A stretch of 13,553 bases of DNA from an uncultured Methanobrevibacter sp. (GCA_900319985.1 ONQL01000042.1:1-13553), one strand, 5' to 3'. Positions 6,242 to 13,330 are shown, numbered from the stretch's first letter. Numbers and translations: made by a program. Notes: generated from the sequence alone by a model not told the origin.

Positions 6242-8731
6242 TTGAGTGAATTTAAATTTTCAGTAATTATACAATCAAATAATTTTAAGTCAGATGTTGA
6301 AAAAACACTCAACTCCCTAATTAATCAGACTTTAAATTTTGAAGAAAACATCGAAGTCATTGTTATCTGTAATGAATTAAACCATCAAGATTACAATAAC
6401 ATCAAATATATTAAATCCGAGTCATCAATTACACTTAATGATGGAATAAAATATGCCAATGGAGAATATATTCTTTTTTTAGAAGCTAATGATTACATAT
6501 CCGAAAATACATTGGAAAATACTTTAAAATTTATTGAAAAAAACAAGAATGTCGATTTGATAACAATACCAATGTATTACTATAAAAACGGTAGAAAGGA
6601 AATATATCTGGATCATCGGTTTAACTCTTCAAAAACATTTAATTTGAACAAAAACCCGGAAAAGATTCAAATAATCGAGCGGTCAACTTTTATAAGAAAG
6701 GATTCAATCAAAAATAAATTTATAAATGAAAATAATAAATTCCCATCATTTTTAACTGAAATATTAATAAAAAATCCAATATTGGGGATTTGTAAAGAAG
6801 GAAGCTATTATATTGAAAACATAGAGGAAAAAATACTGCCTACCGAAGAATTTACGTTTAACCCTGAAGAATACGAAAAATATATTGAAGATAATCTTGT
6901 AAATCCAATTAAAAAAAGCAAAAAGGAATTTTCAAGAATTCCCAAATTTGTACAATATGCATTATTAAATCAACTTAAATGGATTGCAACAATCGAAAAA
7001 GCACCGGAAAAATTGGATTTGGACAAAATTAAAAAAATTACCCAGGTAATTGATGATGAAATAATTCTAAATAATATTCTAATTGAAAATGAAATTAAAC
7101 TATTTCTGTTTTTGTTGAAATATGATAATGAATTAAACGATGAAATTAAAGAAAAATTGCTATTGACTACTGTTTTTATTGATATCTATGACATAATAAA
7201 TAATGAACTGTACCTTCTGGTTAGTTTAATCAATACAAGAAAAAATGATTTTGAAATTCTGCTTAACAACAAAAAATTAAAAATCAATGAAGTTCAATTC
7301 CCCCAATATGACTTATATTCATTAGGGCATAAATTCGCATCCAACAGATCTTTTGAAGTGAAAATACCATTATCTATTGATAAACAATATGAAATTCAAT
7401 TCAAATCCCAATCAAAACAGTTAAAAATTGATTTTTCAAGGCCTTGCAACTTTTCCAAAATTGTAGGATATGCAAAAACCCAACACTTCTTAAGTGTCCT
7501 CAAAGATGAAAAAATAATAATTAAAAAGAAAACTGCTCTAAACTGGATAAAGCAAGAATTAAAATTCATGACAAAAATGATTAAAAATCATGATGTAGGT
7601 TTTTTAAAGGCCATTCCATTTAGAATAGCTTACATGTTAAGTTACCCAATCTTAAAAAACAAAAAAATATGGTTTTATATGGACCGTCCGAACGAATCAG
7701 ACGATAATGGATTGCATCTTTTCAAATATTCAGTCCAACAAAATGAGCCTATTGATAAATATTTCATTTTGGATTCAAAAAACAGGGATTATGATGAAAT
7801 CAAAAAAATTGGAAAAGTAATCCCCTACAAATCCCTAAAACATAGATTTTTAGGATTATATGCTGAAAACATTATAACATCACATCCGGACAATGGAATT
7901 ATCTACCCGTTTTGGGGAGGTTATCCATATTTTGCAGGATTGCTGAAATCAAACAATATATTTTTGCAGCATGGAATTCTTAAAGACGATATTTCAGATT
8001 GGTTAAATAAAAAAAATATGAATTTATCATTCTTCCTTGTGAGTTCCGAAAAGGAATATGTATCAATCTTCAGACATCATTACAACTATGATGAACAAGT
8101 AATTCAATTAAAAGGTTTGCCTAGATATGACAACCTCCAAAATGTAGAAGATAAGCATGAAATCATCATTATGCCTTCATGGAGACGATATTTAACCGGA
8201 AAATCCAACAGTTACATTGAGGAAACCGAATACTTTAAACGATTCAATAGCTTAATCAACAATGAGAAACTAATTCAGAAAGCACGTGAAAACAATTATG
8301 AAATAATCTTTAGACCCCATCCCAACGTTTATAACTTCATTGAATTATTCGATGAAAATGATTATGTCAAAATTGATTACGAAAAAACCAAATTTCAAAC
8401 GCTATTCAATAATGGATCATTATTGGTTACCGATTATTCATCAGTAGCTTTTGATTTTGCATATTTATATAAACCCGTAATTTATTATCAATATCTCAAT
8501 GATTACCACTTCGATGTAGAAAAAAGCTTTTTTAATTACGAAACCATGGGAATGGGAGAAATATGCGAATCCGAAGAGGAACTTGTTGACTTGATAATCG
8601 ATTATATTGAAAATCAATGCAAAATTAAGGAAAAATACATAAAAAGAACTGATGATTTTTTCTTATTCAATGATAAAAACAATTGTAAAAGGGTTCATGA
8701 AGCAATAAAAGAAGTTCCTCCAAAGGATTAA
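6242..8731 (+). CDS. GT2-like / CDP-glycerol glycerophosphotransferase (TagF-like) fusion
   Basis: This 829-residue protein joins an N-terminal GT2-like (GT-A fold) region (about 4-110 plus helical linker) to a C-terminal Glyphos_transf domain (about 475-825). The latter belongs to the TagF/TarF family that adds glycerol- or ribitol-phosphate from CDP-polyols to growing teichoic acid. Family motifs are QHG at 576-578, RPHP at 691-694 and TDYSS at 730-734. A beta-rich middle part (about 322-405) separates the domains. In the GT2 part the usual NDGS is missing and the DxD position reads LEANDY (80-85), so that domain may not be an active transferase. TTG is the start, six bases after a GAGGA ribosome site. 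Reading frame use is rich in Asn, Lys and Ile. The real polymer and donor in this archaeon are unknown. Confidence 0.88.
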   Translation: MSEFKFSVIIQSNNFKSDVEKTLNSLINQTLNFEENIEVIVICNELNHQDYNNIKYIKSESSITLNDGIKYANGEYILFLEANDYISENTLENTLKFIEKNKNVDLITIPMYYYKNGRKEIYLDHRFNSSKTFNLNKNPEKIQIIERSTFIRKDSIKNKFINENNKFPSFLTEILIKNPILGICKEGSYYIENIEEKILPTEEFTFNPEEYEKYIEDNLVNPIKKSKKEFSRIPKFVQYALLNQLKWIATIEKAPEKLDLDKIKKITQVIDDEIILNNILIENEIKLFLFLLKYDNELNDEIKEKLLLTTVFIDIYDIINNELYLLVSLINTRKNDFEILLNNKKLKINEVQFPQYDLYSLGHKFASNRSFEVKIPLSIDKQYEIQFKSQSKQLKIDFSRPCNFSKIVGYAKTQHFLSVLKDEKIIIKKKTALNWIKQELKFMTKMIKNHDVGFLKAIPFRIAYMLSYPILKNKKIWFYMDRPNESDDNGLHLFKYSVQQNEPIDKYFILDSKNRDYDEIKKIGKVIPYKSLKHRFLGLYAENIITSHPDNGIIYPFWGGYPYFAGLLKSNNIFLQHGILKDDISDWLNKKNMNLSFFLVSSEKEYVSIFRHHYNYDEQVIQLKGLPRYDNLQNVEDKHEIIIMPSWRRYLTGKSNSYIEETEYFKRFNSLINNEKLIQKARENNYEIIFRPHPNVYNFIELFDENDYVKIDYEKTKFQTLFNNGSLLVTDYSSVAFDFAYLYKPVIYYQYLNDYHFDVEKSFFNYETMGMGEICESEEELVDLIIDYIENQCKIKEKYIKRTDDFFLFNDKNNCKRVHEAIKEVPPKD

Positions 8732-8748
8732 CTCCCATTATCTTCCAA

Positions 8749-9513
8749 TTATATTATGCCATTAATAATAGTAAGAGCAAATACACCAGCACCAAATCCA
8801 TTGTCAATGTTGACAACTGCAATTCCAGGAGCACATGACTGAAGCATCGCATCCAAAGCGACTCTGCCGCCTTCTCCCACACCATAACCCACAGATGTTG
8901 GAACACCTATGACCGGAACATCAACCAGACCTGCAACAACAGACGGAAGAGCCCCCTCCATTCCTGCACAAACAATAAATACTTTAACTCCTTCACGAAC
9001 CATATAAGCTATTTGAGGAAATAATCTATGGATTCCTGCAACACCAATATCATAGGATGTGATAGCTTCACAGCCACCTTCCTCAACAATGACCTTAGCC
9101 TCCTCGGCAATATTGATGTCAGATGTTCCTGCGGTAATGATGCCGATTTTTGCAATCGGATCGTTTTTGCGAACTTCTTTTCTAATTACCAAAATTTGAG
9201 CTCTTTTGTTGTAATCATATATGAATGAATCCCTGCCCAAATCATTTAAAATTTTTTCATATCTTTCATCGGACAGTTTTGTTATTATCAGGTCCTCGTC
9301 ATTAGCTTCAAGATATTTTTCAATTATCAAAATCAAATCATCATAATCTTTGCTCTGTGCAAAAATAGCCTCCGGAAAACCTGTGCGGTCATTTCTTTTG
9401 ATATCAAACTTAGCAACATCATCGAATTCCAATATAGCATCTGATTTTAATATCTTTTCAGCCTCTTCAATATCAAGTTCACCACGGACCAATCTTTCAA
9501 GAATATCTTTCAT
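8749..9513 (-). CDS. larB: nickel pincer cofactor biosynthesis protein LarB
   Basis: LarB carboxylates nicotinic acid adenine dinucleotide at pyridine C5 and cleaves off AMP, giving the biscarboxylated mononucleotide that LarE and LarC turn into the nickel pincer nucleotide of LarA-type racemases. The 254-residue product has the family's helical N-terminal half (1-115) and a PurE/AIR-carboxylase-like C-terminal half with IGIITAGTSD (123-132), CAGMEGALPSVV (182-193) and GYGVGEGG (209-216). C227 in SCAPGI matches the position of the cysteine reported to bind the pyridine ring in the Lactobacillus enzyme. No Shine-Dalgarno precedes the ATG; the TATA palindrome at 9532-9545 is about 25 bases upstream, so the mRNA is probably leaderless. 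It converges on the TagF-like gene with a 17-base gap. Confidence 0.93.
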   Translation of the reverse strand: MKDILERLVRGELDIEEAEKILKSDAILEFDDVAKFDIKRNDRTGFPEAIFAQSKDYDDLILIIEKYLEANDEDLIITKLSDERYEKILNDLGRDSFIYDYNKRAQILVIRKEVRKNDPIAKIGIITAGTSDINIAEEAKVIVEEGGCEAITSYDIGVAGIHRLFPQIAYMVREGVKVFIVCAGMEGALPSVVAGLVDVPVIGVPTSVGYGVGEGGRVALDAMLQSCAPGIAVVNIDNGFGAGVFALTIINGII

Positions 9514-9531
9514 AGTATTACTTAGGATAAA

Positions 9532-9545
9532 ATTTTATATAAAAT
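9532..9545. promoter_or_regulatory. palindromic TATA box shared by larB and hypF
   Basis: ATTTTATATAAAAT is a perfect 14-base palindrome and contains TTTATATA on the plus strand. Its centre (9538.5) is 25.5 bases from the larB start codon and 27.5 bases from the hypF start codon, both ideal for transcription beginning at the ATG. It is the only convincing TATA element in the 52-base divergent gap, so it likely serves both directions. Confidence 0.65.
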
Positions 9546-9565
9546 TTAACTTAAATAATATATTT

Positions 9566-11806
9566 ATGAAAGCTCGGAAGGTTTTGACACAGGGAATAGT
9601 TCAAGGCGTAGGATTCAGACCATATGTATATAGGCTGGCATCCGATTTGAATCTTAAAGGATATGTAAGAAACCTTGGAAACGTTGTCGAAATCATAATT
9701 GAAGGTGAAAATACAGAATTATTCATTGAAAGGCTTCCAAATGAATTGCCACCAATAGCCAAAATAGATTCAATGATAATAGAAGACATTGAAGCGGAAG
9801 CCTATTCCAACTTTGAAATTATTGAAAGCGGAGATGCATACTCCGGAATTAGTGTAATTCCACCAGACATTGCAATTTGTGACAAATGCCTAGAAGAGAT
9901 AAGAAACCCAAATGACAGACGTTACAAATATCCTTTTAATGCATGCACCGACTGCGGACCCAGATTTACTGTGATTGAAAGCGTGCCATACGATAGGGTA
10001 AGAACCACAATGGATGAATTTCCATTATGCGACGAATGTCTTGTCGAATATAGGCAACCTTTAAACAGAAGATACCATGGCGAAGCAATTTGCTGCAATG
10101 ACTGCGGTCCACAAATGGCTTTTTATGAAGGTCAAAATAAAATTGACTGTGAAAATCCCATAAAAATGGGTGCTGAAGTGTTGGAAAAAGGAAAAATATT
10201 AGCCATCAAAGGAATAGGAGGAACACACCTGGTTGTTGATGCATACAATGACGAAGCAATCAAAGAACTGAGAAGCCGTCTGAATCGTCCAAATCAGGCC
10301 TTTGCAGTAATGAGCAAGGATTTGGAGTCTGTTCAAAATTATGCACAAACCTCAAAAAAAGAAATCAGAACAATAACTTCAAATAAAAGGCCAATAGTTA
10401 TTTTAAAGAAAAATGACAATTATCCTTTCCCTGAATCATTGTCACCGGGACTTCACAATATTGGAGTAATGCTTCCTTACTCTCCAATGCATTATCTGCT
10501 TTTCGATGAAAGCGATATCGACACATATGTCATGACCTCTGCAAATACGCCCGGCGAACCGATGATGATTAAAAACGAAGACATCATCAACGGAATCAAT
10601 GACTATTCACTAATCCACAACCGTCGGATTTTAAACAGATGCGATGATTCGGTCATCAGATTCAGAAACAACGAGCTATCATTCATCAGACGTTCTAGAG
10701 GATATACTCCCGAACCATATAAAATCAATTATGAAGTAAATGAGTTGAATGTTCTGGCTTTGGGCCCTGAGCTTGATGTTACATTTTCCATTGCCAAAGA
10801 TGATATTGTATACCCATCACAACACATTGGAAATACAAACAAACCGAAAACATTGGAATTTTTAAAGGAAGCTATTGAGAATATGCAGAGAATCACCAAA
10901 ATTCACGATTTTGACATGATTGCATGCGATATGCACCCTCACTTTTTCACCACCCGTTTGGCACATGAACTGGCTGAAAAGCATGATGCCGAAGTTATGC
11001 CTGTCCAGCACCACCATGCGCATTCCGTTGCCCTTGCAAATGACAGTACAATTGATGAAATGATTGCAATAGCGGCCGATGGAGTGGGATATGGAAGCGA
11101 CGGTACAAGCTGGGGAGGAGAAATACTTTACACAGATGTCAAAAGCTTTGAAAGAATGGGTCATCTGGAAAGCCAATTGATGCCTGGCGGAGATATGGCA
11201 ACAAAATATCCTGCAAGAATGCTTGCAAGCATTTTAAAAGATGAAGATTTGATTAAAAATTATTCCAATCATTTCAAATATGGTGAAATGGAAATAAAAA
11301 ATATTTTCAAACAGATAGAGTCCGGAATCAATGTTGGCAAAACTTCAAGTACAGGAAGGGTTCTTGATTCGATGGCTGTTGCCCTTGAAATATGTGACAA
11401 AAGAACTTATGAAGGGGAATGCTCCATGAAACTTGAGTCATGTGCCTATTATTCAACCAAAGATATTGAGATTCAATATCATATTGAAAACAACATATTA
11501 AACACTACCGACATTCTAAGACAGGTAGTTGAACTGTACCAGAACGGTGAAAAAAAGGCGGATGTTGCACGTGCAGGCCAGATTGCAGTGGCTAAAGGAT
11601 TAAGCGAACTTGCAATAATTGCAGCAGAGAATAAAAAAATTGAAAATATTGGAGCCACCGGTGGAGTATTATATAACGAATCAATTACAGATACCGTAAA
11701 GAATTATATTGAAAATAACGGATACGAATTTATCCAACATAAAAATACATGTGCCGGAGACGGATCAGTATCTCTCGGACAGGCAATTATCTCCAAAAAA
11801 AAGTAA
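9566..11806 (+). CDS. hypF: carbamoyltransferase HypF, [NiFe]-hydrogenase maturation
   Basis: HypF activates carbamoyl phosphate with ATP and transfers the carbamoyl group to the C-terminal cysteine of HypE, the precursor of the CN ligands of [NiFe] hydrogenases, which methanogens use for H2 oxidation. The 746 residues show all family domains in order: acylphosphatase (about 1-90, GIVQGVGFRP), two zinc motifs C105-x2-C108-x18-C127-x2-C130 and C155-x2-C158-x18-C177-x2-C180, a YrdC-like domain (about 190-375), and a Kae1-like domain with HHHAH at 482-486. I chose the ATG at 9566 because the acylphosphatase domain begins there and a TATA palindrome lies 27.5 bases upstream. The open frame runs back to 9350, but that part is antisense to larB and unlike HypF. 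No Shine-Dalgarno is present, so the mRNA is probably leaderless. Confidence 0.96.
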   Translation: MKARKVLTQGIVQGVGFRPYVYRLASDLNLKGYVRNLGNVVEIIIEGENTELFIERLPNELPPIAKIDSMIIEDIEAEAYSNFEIIESGDAYSGISVIPPDIAICDKCLEEIRNPNDRRYKYPFNACTDCGPRFTVIESVPYDRVRTTMDEFPLCDECLVEYRQPLNRRYHGEAICCNDCGPQMAFYEGQNKIDCENPIKMGAEVLEKGKILAIKGIGGTHLVVDAYNDEAIKELRSRLNRPNQAFAVMSKDLESVQNYAQTSKKEIRTITSNKRPIVILKKNDNYPFPESLSPGLHNIGVMLPYSPMHYLLFDESDIDTYVMTSANTPGEPMMIKNEDIINGINDYSLIHNRRILNRCDDSVIRFRNNELSFIRRSRGYTPEPYKINYEVNELNVLALGPELDVTFSIAKDDIVYPSQHIGNTNKPKTLEFLKEAIENMQRITKIHDFDMIACDMHPHFFTTRLAHELAEKHDAEVMPVQHHHAHSVALANDSTIDEMIAIAADGVGYGSDGTSWGGEILYTDVKSFERMGHLESQLMPGGDMATKYPARMLASILKDEDLIKNYSNHFKYGEMEIKNIFKQIESGINVGKTSSTGRVLDSMAVALEICDKRTYEGECSMKLESCAYYSTKDIEIQYHIENNILNTTDILRQVVELYQNGEKKADVARAGQIAVAKGLSELAIIAAENKKIENIGATGGVLYNESITDTVKNYIENNGYEFIQHKNTCAGDGSVSLGQAIISKKK

Positions 11807-11811
11807 AAAAT

Positions 11812-11838
11812 ATTGTTTGAAATTATTATTCAAACAAT
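11812..11838. terminator. hairpin between convergent hypF and the regulator gene
   Basis: A perfect ten-base inverted repeat ATTGTTTGAA / TTCAAACAAT encloses a seven-base loop. It lies just after the hypF stop and before the stop of the minus-strand regulator, so it could end transcription from both sides. It lacks a long T-run on either flank, so pausing, mRNA-end protection or a protein site are alternatives. Confidence 0.5.
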
Positions 11839-11861
11839 CAGATTAATGACCACAAAAGAAG

Positions 11862-12437
11862 TTATTTTCCTTTCAAAGTTCTCTCAAGAATATATTCCGC
11901 CCTTTCTAAAAGGTTTCCATATAATCTTATCTGGTTTTTCAACTCGTCAATAGCTTCAAGTTGTCCATCATCAATTCTTTTTTCAATGTCTAAAAGTTTT
12001 GACCATTCGTCACCTGACGGGAGTTGTAATGTATTTAATATGTCATCTGAGAGATTTACATCAAAAGTATTCCTATTAATTGTAATATGTATATTCACTT
12101 CATTTTGTAAATCGTAGTATTTACGTGGGCGGCCTCTTAAAATTTTCTTGTATGATGAATTTAAGATACCTATATCCTCCATAGCACGCAAATGCTCAAT
12201 GATTGCCTTTTGACCAATATCAAGTTCATTGGATATTTCACTGACAAACATAGGTTCTTCCCTTAAAAGATTTATGATATCCCTTCTAGTTTTACAACCC
12301 ATTACATCAAGTATATCTTCTTTATCAATGTCTTCTAAATGGTCGTTATAGTTTCCTCTAATTTCAATGTGGCCATTAGAAGAATTGACATTTCTATGAT
12401 ATCTATCATTTTTATTAATGTCATTACTATTACTCAT
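11862..12437 (-). CDS. winged-helix transcriptional regulator (ArsR-like)
   Basis: This 191-residue protein is a likely DNA-binding regulator. After a polar, Asn/Asp-rich N-terminal tail (1-35) comes a winged helix-turn-helix (about 41-110): KTRRDIINLL, VSEISNELDIGQKAIIEHLRAMEDIGIL as recognition region, and a basic wing with RGRPRKYY (101-108). A short strand segment (112-125) and a C-terminal helical region (145-188), probably a dimerising coiled coil, follow. No metal-binding cysteine cluster of classic metal sensors is seen (only C48). It is divergent from grpE-dnaK across a 306-base gap, so control of the chaperone operon and of itself is plausible, as with the ArsR-like heat-shock regulators Phr and HSR1 of other archaea; this is inference. 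No Shine-Dalgarno precedes the ATG. Confidence 0.85.
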   Translation of the reverse strand: MSNSNDINKNDRYHRNVNSSNGHIEIRGNYNDHLEDIDKEDILDVMGCKTRRDIINLLREEPMFVSEISNELDIGQKAIIEHLRAMEDIGILNSSYKKILRGRPRKYYDLQNEVNIHITINRNTFDVNLSDDILNTLQLPSGDEWSKLLDIEKRIDDGQLEAIDELKNQIRLYGNLLERAEYILERTLKGK

Positions 12438-12460
12438 GGTTATACTATTATATATTATTC

Positions 12461-12469
12461 ATATTTAAA
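12461..12469 (-). promoter_or_regulatory. TATA-like box of the regulator gene
   Basis: On the minus strand an ATTTAAATAT stretch is centred about 28 bases before the regulator ATG at 12437, fitting a leaderless transcript. A TATATA-rich element at 12447-12456 is closer to TATA consensus but only about 15 bases from the ATG, which would start transcription inside the gene. Confidence 0.35.
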
Positions 12470-12521
12470 TTATTGTATTTTTATTACCCATTGTAAGAAA
12501 AAAGTCAAAATAATCGAAACC

Positions 12522-12529
12522 TTTATATA
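12522..12529 (+). promoter_or_regulatory. strong distal promoter of the grpE region
   Basis: TTTATATA preceded by CGAAACC is one of the best BRE/TATA matches in the window. Transcription would begin near 12550 and run toward grpE, giving a leader of about 190 bases, or producing a separate short RNA. It lies in the 306-base gap between the regulator and grpE. Confidence 0.6.
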
Positions 12530-12530
12530 A

Positions 12531-12561
12531 CTTTTTGTTACTATAATATAGTAAGAGAAAG
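12531..12561. promoter_or_regulatory. 31-base dyad at the predicted transcription start (operator candidate)
   Basis: The core TTACTATA-A-TATAGTAA (12538-12554) is a perfect eight-base inverted repeat with a one-base centre. Extending outward, 13 of 15 base pairs match over 12531-12561. It begins one base after the distal TATA box and covers the predicted start site, a position where a bound dimeric repressor would block polymerase. The obvious candidate ligand is the divergent winged-helix regulator. Confidence 0.5.
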
Positions 12562-12572
12562 ATAACTTTTGG

Positions 12573-12671
12573 TTACTTTAATATTTGGTTCAGAAAAACT
12601 TAAAGTAATAGCTCTTAAATGATGAACCATTTTCCTATATGTCCATAAATTCCCAAAACCAATATTAAAGT
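12573..12671 (+). other. leader region with competing RNA pairings
   Basis: If transcribed from the distal promoter, this stretch can form a nine-pair stem (12573-12581 with 12600-12608) whose loop TGGTTCA (12586-12592) can also pair with TGAACCA (12623-12629), a pseudoknot topology. Alternatively, 12575-12590 can pair with 12657-12671 in 15 pairs with one bulged T, which destroys the first stem. The same repeats could instead be DNA sites for a regulator. No gene longer than nine codons is seen here. Confidence 0.35.
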
Positions 12672-12680
12672 TCTTAAAGA

Positions 12681-12688
12681 TTTATATT
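12681..12688 (+). promoter_or_regulatory. proximal TATA box of grpE
   Basis: TTTATATT preceded by CTTAAAGA gives a predicted start near 12710 and a leader of about 33 bases with GGGTG (12734-12738) as ribosome site. The inverted-repeat copy at 12657-12671 ends nine bases before this TATA box, so a protein bound there could affect promoter access. Confidence 0.5.
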
Positions 12689-12743
12689 CTCGATGCAGAG
12701 TTATTACCTGAGTTTTTCAAAAAAACATTAAAAGGGTGCACGT

Positions 12744-13295
12744 ATGACTGATGAAAATAAAAGCGAAACTGAAGTTGAAACTCAAGATACTTCCGAAAAG
12801 TATGATGAACTTCTTGAGGAGTTAGCATTAAAGGATGAAGAGTTGACTCGACTTAAAGAAGATCTTGAAAAACAAGAACAGGAAACTCAAGAATACATTT
12901 CATTATCCCAAAGGCTTCAAGCAGATTTCGAAAACTTCAAAAAGATAACAGATAAGCAAAACAAAGAAATCATAAAATTCGCCAATGAGAATATCATAAA
13001 AGAGTTTATAGATTGTTACGAAGATTTCGGCAGAGCTTTAGAAATTGAAAATGAAAAAGATTTAAAAGAAGGAGTAGAACTCATCTACAACAAATTCAAA
13101 GATATTTTGACTAAAGAAGGAGTAGAAGAAATTCCTGCAAAAGGAGAAAAATTTGACTTGAATAAACATGAAGCATTAATGGTTCAAAAGTCCGACGATG
13201 TCGAAAACGGATATGTTATAGATGAACTGATGAAAGGATACATGTACAAAGATAAAGTCCTCAAATACTCCAAAGTTATTGTTTGTAAAAAATAA
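12744..13295 (+). CDS. grpE: nucleotide exchange factor GrpE
   Basis: GrpE drives ADP release from DnaK in the Hsp70 cycle. The 183-residue product has an acidic N-terminus, a long heptad-like helix (about 20-75) for dimerisation, the family pattern LQADFENFKKI (58-68), a helical bundle, and a beta-rich C-terminal domain that contacts DnaK (about 130-183) with FDLNKHEALM and the typical end GYMYKDKVLKYSKVIV. Its length is usual. A GGGTG ribosome site lies five bases before the ATG. dnaK follows after 46 bases, the standard order. In archaea this bacterial-type set is thought to have come by horizontal transfer from bacteria; this gene's AT-rich composition now matches its neighbours. Confidence 0.95.
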   Translation: MTDENKSETEVETQDTSEKYDELLEELALKDEELTRLKEDLEKQEQETQEYISLSQRLQADFENFKKITDKQNKEIIKFANENIIKEFIDCYEDFGRALEIENEKDLKEGVELIYNKFKDILTKEGVEEIPAKGEKFDLNKHEALMVQKSDDVENGYVIDELMKGYMYKDKVLKYSKVIVCKK

Positions 13296-13330
13296 AATTC
13301 AAGTTTATTAAATTATTTATAAAAAAAAAT

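Noticed and set aside
9350..9565. Upstream extension of the hypF open frame by 72 codons
   Set aside because: It is antisense to larB, is Ser/Asn/Ile-rich and unlike HypF, and the acylphosphatase domain and promoter spacing both point to the ATG at 9566.
10862..11176. Minus-strand open frame inside hypF, and similar antisense frames inside gatB, the CBS gene and the radical SAM gene
   Set aside because: They are shadows of well-supported genes on the other strand and encode no recognisable protein.
12619..12668. Two nine-codon open frames in the grpE leader (12619-12648 and 12639-12668)
   Set aside because: Neither has a ribosome binding site or recognisable peptide; such short frames are expected by chance.
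12619..12711. Possible C/D box sRNA: ATGATGA (box C like) at 12619 and CTGA (box D like) at 12708
   Set aside because: The boxes are about 93 bases apart, no D' and C' boxes lie between them, and flanking terminal stem pairing is lacking; archaeal C/D sRNAs are usually 50-65 bases.
13316..13323. TATA-like TTTATAAA between grpE and dnaK
   Set aside because: A start 25 bases downstream would fall inside the dnaK start codon region and skip the perfect ribosome site; it is more likely AT-rich spacer within the operon.
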